64,000 nt of DNA from Aquamicrobium lusatiense. GTDB lineage: Bacteria; Pseudomonadota; Alphaproteobacteria; Rhizobiales; Rhizobiaceae. Shown here piece after piece: positions 9,253-16,842 of the stretch; the first letter of the stretch is position 1, and every line of letters starts with the position of its first letter. The translations under genes were made by a program, and so were the position numbers. The stretch covers positions 2,809,631-2,873,630 of the forward strand of contig NZ_JACHEU010000001.1 in NCBI RefSeq assembly GCF_014201615.1, given 5' to 3'. The notes beneath the pieces are model-generated. The model was not told where the DNA came from and ran no database searches. It saw nothing but the letters and a program-made list of their open reading frames with translations.

Positions 9253-9762
9253 TCAAACCCGCTTTTCGTAGACCACATAGCGCGTTGCGTGGCTGTCCTT
9301 TTCTCCCGCAGGAACCTCCTGCTGCTCCACCGGTTGCCAAAGCTGCGGGTCGATGTCCGGAAAGCGGGCATCCCCGTCCACATCGGCCATTACATGGGTC
9401 ACATGCAGACGATCGACCATCGGCAGCGCCTGCGCATAAATCTGCGCGCCTCCGATGATGCAGACTTCATCTGCGCCGCCGGTCGCGGCGACATGCCGTT
9501 CGGCGATCCCGATCGCCTCATCCAGCGAATGCGCGATCTCAGCGCCCTCAACCCCGAACGCCCTGTCGCGCGTGACGATGATGTTCAGCCGCCCGGGCAG
9601 CAGGCGGCCAATGCTCTCATAGGTCTTGCGCCCCATGATGACAGGCTTGCCCATCGTGTCGGCCTTGAAGCGTTTGAGATCGGTGGAAAGCCGCCAGGGC
9701 AGGTCGCCATCGCGTCCGATCACGCCATTTTCGGCAATCGCCACATAGATCGCAGTCTTCAT
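9253..9762 (-). CDS. folA: Dihydrofolate reductase
   Basis: NADPH-dependent reduction of dihydrofolate, which recycles the dihydrofolate made by ThyA. The 169-residue protein starts KTAIYVAIAENGVIGRDGDLPW-like, with the conserved AxxxNGxIG...LPW substrate and cofactor loop. IMGRKTYESIG and VTRD motifs follow. The ATG at 9762 matches the family start; an upstream extension of 34 residues has no family similarity. In related genomes thyA usually lies immediately upstream; here cobF and the mod genes intervene. Confidence 0.94.
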   Translation of the reverse strand: MKTAIYVAIAENGVIGRDGDLPWRLSTDLKRFKADTMGKPVIMGRKTYESIGRLLPGRLNIIVTRDRAFGVEGAEIAHSLDEAIGIAERHVAATGGADEVCIIGGAQIYAQALPMVDRLHVTHVMADVDGDARFPDIDPQLWQPVEQQEVPAGEKDSHATRYVVYEKRV

Positions 9763-9920
9763 CCGTCGTCCCTGTATCGGTCTTCCTGAAGCGGTATCGC
9801 ATATAGAACCCCGCGCGGCACGGTGGTTTTTGGCATCCGGCCATTTTGACACGGCAGCAGCCATAATCTTGCAGCTCGCGCTGCTGGACAGCGCCGGCCC
9901 GATCGGGCAGGAAACCAGCC

Positions 9921-10703
9921 ATGCGCAAGCTTTTCGTCATCGGCATCGGCGCCGGAAATCCGGAACACATGACCGTTCAGGCCATCACGGCGCTGAACAA
10001 GACCGACGTGCTGTTCATCCCTGACAAGGGGGAAGAAAAAAGCGATCTTGCCGCATTGAGGCATGAAATCTGCGACCGATTCGTCACCAATGCCCGAACA
10101 AGGCGCGTCAGCTTCGATGTGCCCCGGCGCGCCACGCCCTCACCATCTTACGAAAGCACTGTGGACGACTGGCACACCGCGATCGCAGCAATTTATGAAG
10201 CGCTGATCCGGGACGAGATCGCGGAAAACGGCTGCGGCGCGCTGCTGATCTGGGGCGACCCCATGCTCTACGACAGCGCGCTGCGCATATTGGAGCGGGT
10301 ACGCCATCGCGGGAATGTGAGCTTCGACACCGAGGTCATCCCCGGCATTACCGCCATCCAGTCGCTGTGCGCCAGCCACAAGATCGCGCTGAACCGCATT
10401 GCAGATCCGGTGCTGATCACCACCGGGCGGCGACTGCTCGGCGAAGGCATGCCGCCAAACGCCGGCACGGTCGTCGTCATGCTCGACGGTAACTGCGCCT
10501 TCCGCTCGCTGCCCGGCAAAAACCTCACCATCTTCTGGGGCGCCTATCTGGGCACTCCCGACGAAATCATCATTTCGGGCCGCCTCGGCGACGTCGAAGA
10601 TCGGATCGTCGCCGTCCGCGCCAAGGCACGTGCCGCGAAAGGATGGATCATGGACACTTATCTGCTACGCCAGCAGGGTGAAGCTGAAGAAGACACCTTA
10701 TAA
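9921..10703 (+). CDS. cobF: Precorrin-6A synthase (deacetylating)
   Basis: A SAM-dependent tetrapyrrole methylase that methylates C-1 of precorrin-5 and releases acetate in aerobic cobalamin synthesis. The protein (260 aa) opens with the methylase motif VIGIGAGNPEHMTVQA, then WGDPMLYDSALR and VIPGITAIQ, which fit CobF rather than the shorter anaerobic enzymes. No other cobalamin gene is in the window, so it would have to work with a cob cluster elsewhere. It is divergent from folA (158-bp gap) and convergent with the modE-like gene. Confidence 0.88.
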   Translation: MRKLFVIGIGAGNPEHMTVQAITALNKTDVLFIPDKGEEKSDLAALRHEICDRFVTNARTRRVSFDVPRRATPSPSYESTVDDWHTAIAAIYEALIRDEIAENGCGALLIWGDPMLYDSALRILERVRHRGNVSFDTEVIPGITAIQSLCASHKIALNRIADPVLITTGRRLLGEGMPPNAGTVVVMLDGNCAFRSLPGKNLTIFWGAYLGTPDEIIISGRLGDVEDRIVAVRAKARAAKGWIMDTYLLRQQGEAEEDTL

Positions 10704-10739
10704 CGGAGACGGCCTCCTGCCCGCGCCGCAATAAACACG

Positions 10740-11081
10740 TTATCCCGCGTCAATCTCGGCCTGAAGCGCCATCATGTGATCCTGCGCGGCAACGGCCGCT
10801 GCCCGCTCGATCGCCCGGTAACGGCTCACCACGGCGAGCCCCACGGGTGTGAGCTGAGCGCCGCCGCCGCGCTTGCCGCCGGTCTGCGCACTGACCAGCG
10901 GCTTGCCGAACACCCGGTTCATGTCCTCCACCAGATCCCATGCATGTTTGTAGGACATCTGCATGGCGCGCGAGGCGGCCGAAATCGAGCCGAAGGACGC
11001 GATATGTTCCAGAAGCTCGATCTTGCCGGGTCCGATGCGCCCGTCAGGATCGAGGTTTATCCGCAATGTCAGTGACGGCAT
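10740..11081 (-). CDS. ModE-type DNA-binding protein lacking a molybdate domain
   Basis: 113 residues that match only the N-terminal winged-helix half of ModE. A KIELLEHIASFGSISAASRAM helix-turn-helix region precedes SYKHAWDLVEDMN and a GGKRGGGAQLTP wing. The two C-terminal TOBE/Mop domains of full ModE (about 260 aa in E. coli) are absent; the stop falls directly after the DNA-binding part. The ATG at 11081 gives the family start. It lies at the end of modA-modB-modC, with a perfect ModE-like palindrome about 50 nt upstream of its start, so autoregulation is likely. A molybdate-binding partner would have to be separate; the nearby mop is the obvious candidate. Confidence 0.85.
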   Translation of the reverse strand: MPSLTLRINLDPDGRIGPGKIELLEHIASFGSISAASRAMQMSYKHAWDLVEDMNRVFGKPLVSAQTGGKRGGGAQLTPVGLAVVSRYRAIERAAAVAAQDHMMALQAEIDAG

Positions 11082-11132
11082 CTTCTGTTCCCGCAAAACG
11101 GTCTCCCGTACACATAGCGCCTTGCAGAGACT

Positions 11133-11159
11133 ATCGCTATTCCAAAATGGAATAACGAC
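11133..11159 (-). promoter_or_regulatory. ModE-like operator upstream of the modE-like gene
   Basis: The core TATTCCA-AAA-TGGAATA is a perfect 7-bp inverted repeat, flanked by ATCGC and ACGAC so that CG stands at both ends. This has the CG-x-TAT...ATA-x-CG layout of known ModE sites. It is in the gap between the modC stop and the modE-like start. Confidence 0.75.
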
Positions 11160-11183
11160 AGTGCCGGCGTTCACGTCATTGTC

Positions 11184-12281
11184 TTATCTGGCTGCCACGC
11201 CGGCATTGACGGTGTCGAAACTCACCGTCTTGACCACTGCATACACCGGCAGGCCGGGCGCGAGCGCCAGCGCCTGCCGCGACTGTTCGGTGATCCGCGA
11301 CAGAACGGACACGCCGTTGCAGTCGATCCGCACCTCCCGTTCGCCACCTGCCCCATCGGCGATACCGTCAATGCGGCCCGCAAGAATGTTCAGCGCGCTG
11401 AGCCCCTTCGGACGTTCCGTGGCGATCATCACGTCGCGGGCGCGAATGCGCAGACGCACCGGCTGGCCGATGGCAATATCGATGCGCGGAACGTGAATTT
11501 CGCCGGCAGCAGAACGCAGCACCGACATGGAAAACGCATCGTCGTGACGTTGCACCACCGTCTCGACCAGCGATCCGCCCTCGCCGCGCTCGGATGCCGG
11601 CAAAAGGTCCAGCCGCTGCAGGATTTCGGTGACCGGCCCGGAAGCTGCCACCCTGCCCTGCGCCAGAACCACCACGTCGCTCGCCAGACGCGCCACCTCC
11701 GCCACGGAATGGCTGACATAGACGATGGGGATTTTCATCTCGTCGCGAAGGCGCTCGATATAGGGCAGGATTTCGCCCTTGCGCGCCTCGTCAAGCGCCG
11801 CGAGCGGCTCGTCCATCAGCAGCAGCCGCGGGCTGGACAGCAAGGCCCGCCCGATAGCGACACGCTGCTTCTCGCCGCCGGAAAGATTTGACGGCTTGCG
11901 ATCCAGCAGGGCGCCGATGCCGAGAAGATCGACGATCGCGTCCATCTCCATATAGCGCTCGGCGGCCGGCGTGAACCAGCGCCCATAGAGCAGGTTGGAG
12001 CGCACGCTCATGTGAGGAAACAGCCGCGCGTCCTGAAACACCATGCCGATGCGGCGCTTGTGGCGCGGCACATGGATGCCGGCGCGCGTATCGACAAGCA
12101 CCTTGCCATCCACCTCTATGCGGCCTTCGTCGGGGCGGATCAGGCCCGCTATCAGGTTGATGAGCGTGCTCTTGCCGGAACCGGAGGGGCCGAACAGCGC
12201 CGTCAGCCTGCCCGCGCCCGAGAACCGGGCCTCGACCTGAAAATCGCCCTGACGATGGCGAATGTCGACCGAAAGCGTCAT
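11184..12281 (-). CDS. modC: Molybdate ABC transporter ATP-binding protein
   Basis: 365 residues. Walker A GPSGSGKST, Q-loop VFQDARLFPHM, signature LSGGEKQR and Walker B LLLMDEPLAALDEAR make a complete ABC ATPase. From about residue 290 a TOBE/Mop domain follows (residues beginning LSALNILAGRI), the molybdate-binding regulatory domain typical of ModC. It energises molybdate import with ModB and ModA. Its start overlaps the modB stop by 4 bp. Confidence 0.95.
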   Translation of the reverse strand: MTLSVDIRHRQGDFQVEARFSGAGRLTALFGPSGSGKSTLINLIAGLIRPDEGRIEVDGKVLVDTRAGIHVPRHKRRIGMVFQDARLFPHMSVRSNLLYGRWFTPAAERYMEMDAIVDLLGIGALLDRKPSNLSGGEKQRVAIGRALLSSPRLLLMDEPLAALDEARKGEILPYIERLRDEMKIPIVYVSHSVAEVARLASDVVVLAQGRVAASGPVTEILQRLDLLPASERGEGGSLVETVVQRHDDAFSMSVLRSAAGEIHVPRIDIAIGQPVRLRIRARDVMIATERPKGLSALNILAGRIDGIADGAGGEREVRIDCNGVSVLSRITEQSRQALALAPGLPVYAVVKTVSFDTVNAGVAAR

Positions 12282-12982
12282 TCCACGTCCATCCGCTTGC
12301 CAAGCCGGCGCGCCATGGCCTCGGAGGCGACCAGCGCCAGCATGGAGATGATGATGCTGATGAGGGTGAGCCGCAGCGCGCCCTCATCGCCGCCCGGCAC
12401 CTGCGTGAAGGTATAGATGGCCGAAGGCAGGGTCTGGGTTTCCCCCGGAATGTTGGACACGAAGGTGATGGTCGCCCCGAACTCGCCCATGGCCTTGGCG
12501 AAGGACAGGATGGCGCCGGCCATGATGCCGGGCAGGATCAGCGGCAGCGTGACCGTGGAGAACACCCACAAGGGGCTGGCGCCCAGCGTTCCGGCGGCCG
12601 CCTCCAGCTTGCGATCCACCGATTCGATGGAAAGCCGTATCGCGCGCACCATCAGCGGAAAGCCCATCACCCCGCAGGCAAGTGCGGCACCCGTCCAGCG
12701 GAACGAGAAGACGATGCCGAAATGTTCGGCGAGGAACGCGCCGGCCGGTCCGCGCCGCCCGAAGGCGAGCAAAAGCAGATAGCCCGTCACCACCGGCGGC
12801 AGCACCAGCGGCAGGTGAACGAGGCCGTTGAGCACGGACTTGCCCCAGAAGCGGCCCCGCGCCAGCAGATATGCGATCAGTATGCCTGGAGGGACGGAGG
12901 CGAGCATCGCCACCGTCGCCACCTTGACAGAGAGCCTGACCGCCGTCCATTCATCCGGGGTCAGGTCCAGCAACCAGTTCAT
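12278..12982 (-). CDS. modB: Molybdate ABC transporter permease
   Basis: 234 residues with about five membrane helices and the EAA-loop sequence EAAAGTLGASPLWVFSTVTLPLILPG that contacts ModC. The length is right for ModB. It is 15 bp downstream of modA and overlaps modC, so modABC is one operon. Confidence 0.95.
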   Translation of the reverse strand: MNWLLDLTPDEWTAVRLSVKVATVAMLASVPPGILIAYLLARGRFWGKSVLNGLVHLPLVLPPVVTGYLLLLAFGRRGPAGAFLAEHFGIVFSFRWTGAALACGVMGFPLMVRAIRLSIESVDRKLEAAAGTLGASPLWVFSTVTLPLILPGIMAGAILSFAKAMGEFGATITFVSNIPGETQTLPSAIYTFTQVPGGDEGALRLTLISIIISMLALVASEAMARRLGKRMDVE

Positions 12983-12997
12983 GAGCTGCGTTCAGGC

Positions 12998-13804
12998 TCA
13001 GTTCGCGGCCGGTGCAAGCACCGTGAAGCCCTGTTCCTCGAACAGCTTGCGCGCCTTGTCCGTGTGCAGGCACTTCAGGAAGGCCGGCACTTCGGCATCC
13101 TTGGAATCGGCGGTCTGCGCGACCGGATAGATGATCGGCGCATGGGTTTCTTCCGGGAACGTCGCAATGACCTTCACACCCGGCTCGGCAACCGCGTCGG
13201 TTGCGTAGACGATGCCGGCCGCCGCTTCGCCGGTGGCCACCAGCTTCAGCGCGGCGCGCACATTCTCGGCCTGCGCGATCTTGCCCTCGACCGATCCCCA
13301 GATATCGAGCGCCTCAAGCGCCGCCTTGCCGTATTTACCGGCCGGCACGGCCTTGACGTCGCCCATGGCGAGCTTGCCATCGCCAATCAGGCCAGCAAGG
13401 TCAAAACCCTTCTCAAGATTGGCTTCAGCGGACGAATCCGCAGGCGCCACCAGCACGATGCGGTTGCCCAGCAACCGCTCCTCGGTGTCGGTCTTGATCA
13501 GGTTCTTGTCGGACAGATATTTCATCCAGTCGAGATCGGCGGAGATGAACACGTCCGCCGGCGCGCCTTCCTCGATCTGCTTGGCCAGCGCCGAAGAGGA
13601 CGCATAGGAGATCTTCGCGGTCTCGCCGACATCGGCCTCGCAGGCCGTGTTGATGCCGTCGAGCGCGTTCTTCAGGCTGGCGGCAGCGAAGACGACAAGC
13701 TGATTGTCATCTGCCTGTGCGGTGGAAACGGGTGCGACGAGCAGCGCCGAAAGCGCGCCCGCGGTCATCAGTGCCTTCAAGCCGGTTTTGTTGATTCTGA
13801 TCAT
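12998..13804 (-). CDS. modA: Molybdate ABC transporter periplasmic binding protein
   Basis: 268 residues. A signal peptide (about 30 residues, ending near AQA) precedes a type II solute-binding fold that opens LVVFAAASLKNALDG, the oxyanion-binding Ser region of ModA. GAPADVFISADLDWM and a GIVYATDAV segment also fit ModA. It is the first gene of the operon, with AGGGAGAGG just upstream of the ATG. A ModE-like site lies 57 bp upstream of the start. Confidence 0.95.
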   Translation of the reverse strand: MIRINKTGLKALMTAGALSALLVAPVSTAQADDNQLVVFAAASLKNALDGINTACEADVGETAKISYASSSALAKQIEEGAPADVFISADLDWMKYLSDKNLIKTDTEERLLGNRIVLVAPADSSAEANLEKGFDLAGLIGDGKLAMGDVKAVPAGKYGKAALEALDIWGSVEGKIAQAENVRAALKLVATGEAAAGIVYATDAVAEPGVKVIATFPEETHAPIIYPVAQTADSKDAEVPAFLKCLHTDKARKLFEEQGFTVLAPAAN

Positions 13805-13860
13805 TCAGCCTCTCCCTGTCAGATTGTCTTCAAGCTCTTGCCGCCCTGTGCAGCGCCACA

Positions 13861-13888
13861 ACCGATATATACGGACGAATATAACAAG
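13861..13888. promoter_or_regulatory. ModE-like operator between modA and mop
   Basis: ACCGATATATA-CGGACG-AATATAACAAG: two AT-rich half-sites with CG/AC flanks and a 6-nt spacer, resembling the ModE consensus with mismatches at the outer bases. It stands between the divergent modA and mop starts, so it could control both. Confidence 0.6.
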
Positions 13889-13963
13889 GGAAGCCTTTTG
13901 CGCTCCACATGCAACCGTGCTTCACTGATGCCGGATTGGACCATGAAAAGAAGGGATCACACG

Positions 13964-14173
13964 ATGAAGATCAGCGCCAGAAACCAGATCAGGGGCAAAA
14001 TCATCGAGGTGTCGAAGGGCGCCACCACGGCCCATGTGCGCATCGAGATCGGCGGTGGCGCGATCATCACCGCATCCATCACCAATGAAGCGGTCGACGA
14101 GCTGAAGCTGCGCGAAGGCGTGGAAGCTTATGCCGTGGTCAAGGCGTCCGATGTGATGGTCGCTGTCGACTGA
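13964..14173 (+). CDS. mop: Molybdate-binding Mop protein (molbindin)
   Basis: 69 residues forming a single TOBE/Mop domain. ISARNQIRGKI at the start and EAYAVVKASDVMVAVD at the end are characteristic. Such proteins form hexamers that bind molybdate or tungstate for storage or sensing. The ATG at 13964 has AAGGGA 8 nt upstream; an ATG seven codons earlier is in frame but less well placed. It is divergent from modA across a ModE-like site, and converges with thyA. Because the local ModE lacks this domain, Mop may supply the sensing half. Confidence 0.9.
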   Translation: MKISARNQIRGKIIEVSKGATTAHVRIEIGGGAIITASITNEAVDELKLREGVEAYAVVKASDVMVAVD

Positions 14174-14197
14174 CCCCGGCGCCGGCGCGCGTCGAAT

Positions 14198-15004
14198 TCA
14201 CACCGCGATGGGCGCCCTGATGCTCGGGTCCGCCACGTAGTTTTCCAGCCGGAAATCCTCGAAGCGGAAGGCAAACAGATCGTCCACCGCCGGATTGATC
14301 CACATGGTGGGCAGCGGCTTCGGCGCGCGTGACAGCTGCTCGCGCGCCTGATCGAAATGATTGGCGTAAAGGTGCGCATCGCCCAGCGTGTGGATGAATT
14401 CCCCGGGCTTCAGGCCCGTCACCTGCGCGATCATCATCGTCAGCAGCGCATATGAGGCGATGTTGAAGGGCACGCCGAGGAAAATATCGGCGGAACGCTG
14501 GTAGAGCTGGCAGGACAACCGTCCTTCGGCGACATAGAACTGGAACAGGCAGTGGCATGGCGGGAGCGCCATGGTGTCCACCTGCGCCGGGTTCCACGCC
14601 GACACGATCAGCCGCCGCGATTGCGGATTGCGGCGCAGCTCAATCAGCAGATTGGCGATCTGGTCGATCTCTCCCGCCGACCCGTTTTCATTCAACGTCG
14701 GCCAGGAGCGCCACTGGCGGCCATAGACAGGGCCCAGATTGCCGTCCTCGTCGGCCCATTCGTCCCAGATCGTCACCCCGTTGTCGTTGAGGTACTTGAT
14801 GTTGGTGTCGCCGGCCAGAAACCACAGAAGCTCGTGGATGATCGATTTCAGATGCAGCTTCTTGGTCGTGGTGACGGGAAAGCCCTGCGCCAGATCGAAG
14901 CGCATCTGATAGCCGAAAACCGAACGCGTGCCCGTGCCGGTGCGGTCGCCGCGATCGACGCCGGTTTCAAGAACGTGGCTCAGAAGGTCGAGATATTGCC
15001 GCAT
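14198..15004 (-). CDS. thyA: Thymidylate synthase
   Basis: Makes dTMP from dUMP with methylene-THF. At 264 residues it has the same length as the E. coli enzyme when started at the ATG at 15004 (an extra 20 upstream residues are not family-like). DRTGTGT near the N-terminus, the catalytic Cys in [23 protein letters not shown] and the [10 protein letters not shown] region are all present. FolA, its metabolic partner, is 4.4 kb away on the same strand with the cobF-mod block between. Confidence 0.96.
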   Translation of the reverse strand: MRQYLDLLSHVLETGVDRGDRTGTGTRSVFGYQMRFDLAQGFPVTTTKKLHLKSIIHELLWFLAGDTNIKYLNDNGVTIWDEWADEDGNLGPVYGRQWRSWPTLNENGSAGEIDQIANLLIELRRNPQSRRLIVSAWNPAQVDTMALPPCHCLFQFYVAEGRLSCQLYQRSADIFLGVPFNIASYALLTMMIAQVTGLKPGEFIHTLGDAHLYANHFDQAREQLSRAPKPLPTMWINPAVDDLFAFRFEDFRLENYVADPSIRAPIAV

Positions 15005-15082
15005 CGGCTCCGTTCCGAAGATTTTCTGGCCAGATCTCCATGCGCGCACCCGCACGCACGGCAAAGATCTGAATTATCGACA

Positions 15083-15132
15083 GGGCATCGGAACAGCCGA
15101 AAAACCGGAGTCCGGTTTTCGGTCCGACGCTT
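15083..15132 (-). repeat. Short palindromic repeat, family B copy 2
   Basis: On the minus strand it reads GCGTCGGACCGAAAACCGGA, then CTCCGGTTTTTCGGCTGTTC, then CGATGCCC, and runs into GATAATTCAGATC. It aligns with the copy at 53650, including the shared tail ATAATTCAGAT. It sits just upstream of the thyA start. Confidence 0.65.
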
Positions 15133-15206
15133 CGGCTACACTATAGACGCAGACGCGCCCGGAGCACAGATGCGCAAGCCTTGTTCATCCACAGCCGGGA
15201 CTGGCA

Positions 15207-15239
15207 AAAGCCCGATCACGTTTTCCGCGATCGGGCTTT
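15207..15239 (-). terminator. Hairpin after the DUF2853 gene
   Basis: Perfect 11-bp stem AAAGCCCGATC / GATCGGGCTTT around an 11-nt loop, ending in T's on the minus strand. It is 65 bp downstream of the DUF2853 stop. Confidence 0.75.
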
Positions 15240-15303
15240 AAATCGTGAAATCCGCATCGGTGTGCCGTTCGGGACCCCGCCCGGCAGCAGCGGAAGAAAG
15301 ATC

Positions 15304-15612
15304 TCAGAGCGAATCGAGCTTACCGAGTTCCTTGGCCACCAGATAATAGAAGGTCACGCGTCCCTTCGAACGGTCAGCGGCCATGGTCTTCGCCACGGTG
15401 GCGACGGCGGCCTCCGCTGCGGCAGCGTCCACGCCGAGCTTCTTGACGCCCCAGCTGTCACGCACGCGGTCCAGTTCCTTCTGGTCGGTGGCCGAAACCA
15501 GCGAAGAATCGCGATTGCGCAGGGCGATGCCCAGATGCTTCACGATCTTGTTCACCACGGCCTCGTCGGCCTTGGCGTCGTATTTCTGCACGTCGGCGAG
15601 ATAGTCACTCAT
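15304..15612 (-). CDS. DUF2853 family protein
   Basis: 102 residues, starting SDYLADVQKYDAKADEA and ending YYLVAKELGKL, which fits the small soluble DUF2853 family. It is helical and charged, with no membrane segment or catalytic motif. Function is unknown. It is divergent from the ssrA gene and ends before a clear terminator, so it is probably monocistronic. Confidence 0.8.
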   Translation of the reverse strand: MSDYLADVQKYDAKADEAVVNKIVKHLGIALRNRDSSLVSATDQKELDRVRDSWGVKKLGVDAAAAEAAVATVAKTMAADRSKGRVTFYYLVAKELGKLDSL

Positions 15613-15811
15613 GGATAGCCCTCATCGGAGTTTATGTCCCCTGCAATTCACGGACGATCTGCCGATACAACCTGTCGCCGGACGAGATCCCGTACCGTTT
15701 GCGAGCCTGCAAGAAATTGCCCTGCCAAGTCAAGTTAAAGCAGCCTCCGCCACAGCTGATAATTGCAACCGGGCATCTCTTCCATTTGCCCCGAAGAGTG
15801 CCTATATTCGA

Positions 15812-16133
15812 CCTGTCGGCTTGACCGACTATGGTGATAAATGGGCGATGTAATAAGCCGTTCGGACCCGGGGGCGGTACCCGGCGCCTCCACCAAAAAC
15901 TGTCGTGACGGACAGCTTTTGCTGGGGGCGAAACAGGATCGACGAAGGTGTAAAGATCGTACTTTTGCCCGGCATTGTACCACCGTCATCGGGCTAACTC
16001 AGTAGTTGCAAACGACAACTATGCGGAAGCACGTCTCGCTGCGTAATGCGGTGCGATAGCTTCAAATAAACTCCTGAGGGTTCGCACCTTCAGGCGGGGT
16101 TCGGAGGTACCTGGCAACAGAAACCTCCACTTC
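15812..16133 (+). ncRNA. ssrA: Circularly permuted two-piece tmRNA
   Basis: The acceptor half comes first and ends CGCCTCC-A-CCA at 15895. It is followed by a short spacer hairpin (CTGTC-GTGACG-GACAG between A and T runs) and then by the coding half starting GGGGGCG at 15924. GGGGGCG pairs with CGCCTCC over 7 bp, and the third pair is G-U, the alanine identity element. The tag frame at 16008-16043 encodes ANDNYAEARLAA and is followed by TAA, the expected rhizobial degradation tag. A closing helix GGAGGT/ACCTCC lies near 16103-16130. A possible -10 TATATT is at 15803-15808. The ends are approximate. The RNA rescues stalled ribosomes and tags the nascent chain for proteolysis. Confidence 0.93.
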
Positions 16134-16253
16134 TCTCCCCCTTTTCATCTTTATCAGCAGCATGCCGTGTCCACGCGACGACCTTTTGGTCCGTGCCGTG
16201 AGCCGCGCCGTGCCGTTTCCTCATTTCAGCCCGCATGCAAAGGGAGCATCATC

Positions 16254-16796
16254 ATGGATGCCAGCCGCTTCATCGTCATCACCGGAGGGCCGGGTTCGGG
16301 CAAGACGACCCTCCTCGACGCGCTGCGCGAGTCGGGCCATTCCGCCATGCCGGAGGCCGGGCGCAACATCATCCGCGCCCAGCAGGCGGTGGACGGCCCT
16401 GCCCTGCCATGGCGCGATCCGGCCCTGTTCGCCGAGCTGATGCTGTCATGGGACATGCGCTCCTATGAAGAGGCAGGGCAAAGATCAGGAACGCTGTTTT
16501 TCGACCGGGGCATTCCCGACGCAATCGGCTATCTGCGGCTGACCGGCCTCCCGGTGCCTGCTCACATGATGAAAGCGGCAGAAACCCTTCGGTACCATCG
16601 CAGAATATTCATCGCGCCTTTCTGGCCCGATATATTCGGGCAGGATGCGGAGCGCAGGCAATCGGCCGACGAGGCGGAGCGCACATGCGAGGCAATGAAA
16701 AAGATCTACACCGAACTGGGCTACGATCTGGTGCCGCTTCCCCTTTGTTCGGTGGAAGAGCGGGTGCGCTTCATCCTCTGCGAAACTTCTGCATGA
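16254..16796 (+). CDS. AAA-type P-loop ATPase (AAA_28-like)
   Basis: 180 residues with an N-terminal Walker A GGPGSGKTTL and a FFDRGIPDAIGYL segment. A C-terminal ELGYDLVPLPL motif matches small nucleotide kinase-like AAA_28 proteins found widely in proteobacteria. It probably phosphorylates or hydrolyses a nucleotide or small molecule; the substrate is unknown. AAGGGAG lies 6 nt before the chosen ATG; a longer frame from 16167 reads into tmRNA-flanking DNA. It converges with the Bcr/CflA transporter across a terminator. Confidence 0.8.
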   Translation: MDASRFIVITGGPGSGKTTLLDALRESGHSAMPEAGRNIIRAQQAVDGPALPWRDPALFAELMLSWDMRSYEEAGQRSGTLFFDRGIPDAIGYLRLTGLPVPAHMMKAAETLRYHRRIFIAPFWPDIFGQDAERRQSADEAERTCEAMKKIYTELGYDLVPLPLCSVEERVRFILCETSA

Positions 16797-16823
16797 AAAA
16801 GGGCCGGCGAACCGGCCCCTTTC
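16796..16823. terminator. Bidirectional terminator
   Basis: AAAAAGGGCCGG-CGAA-CCGGCCCCTTT: a GC-rich stem with one bulged C, an A run and a T run on the two sides. It lies between the convergent P-loop ATPase and Bcr/CflA genes. Confidence 0.75.
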
Positions 16824-16842
16824 ATGCCCGTTCCGGTCCGGC

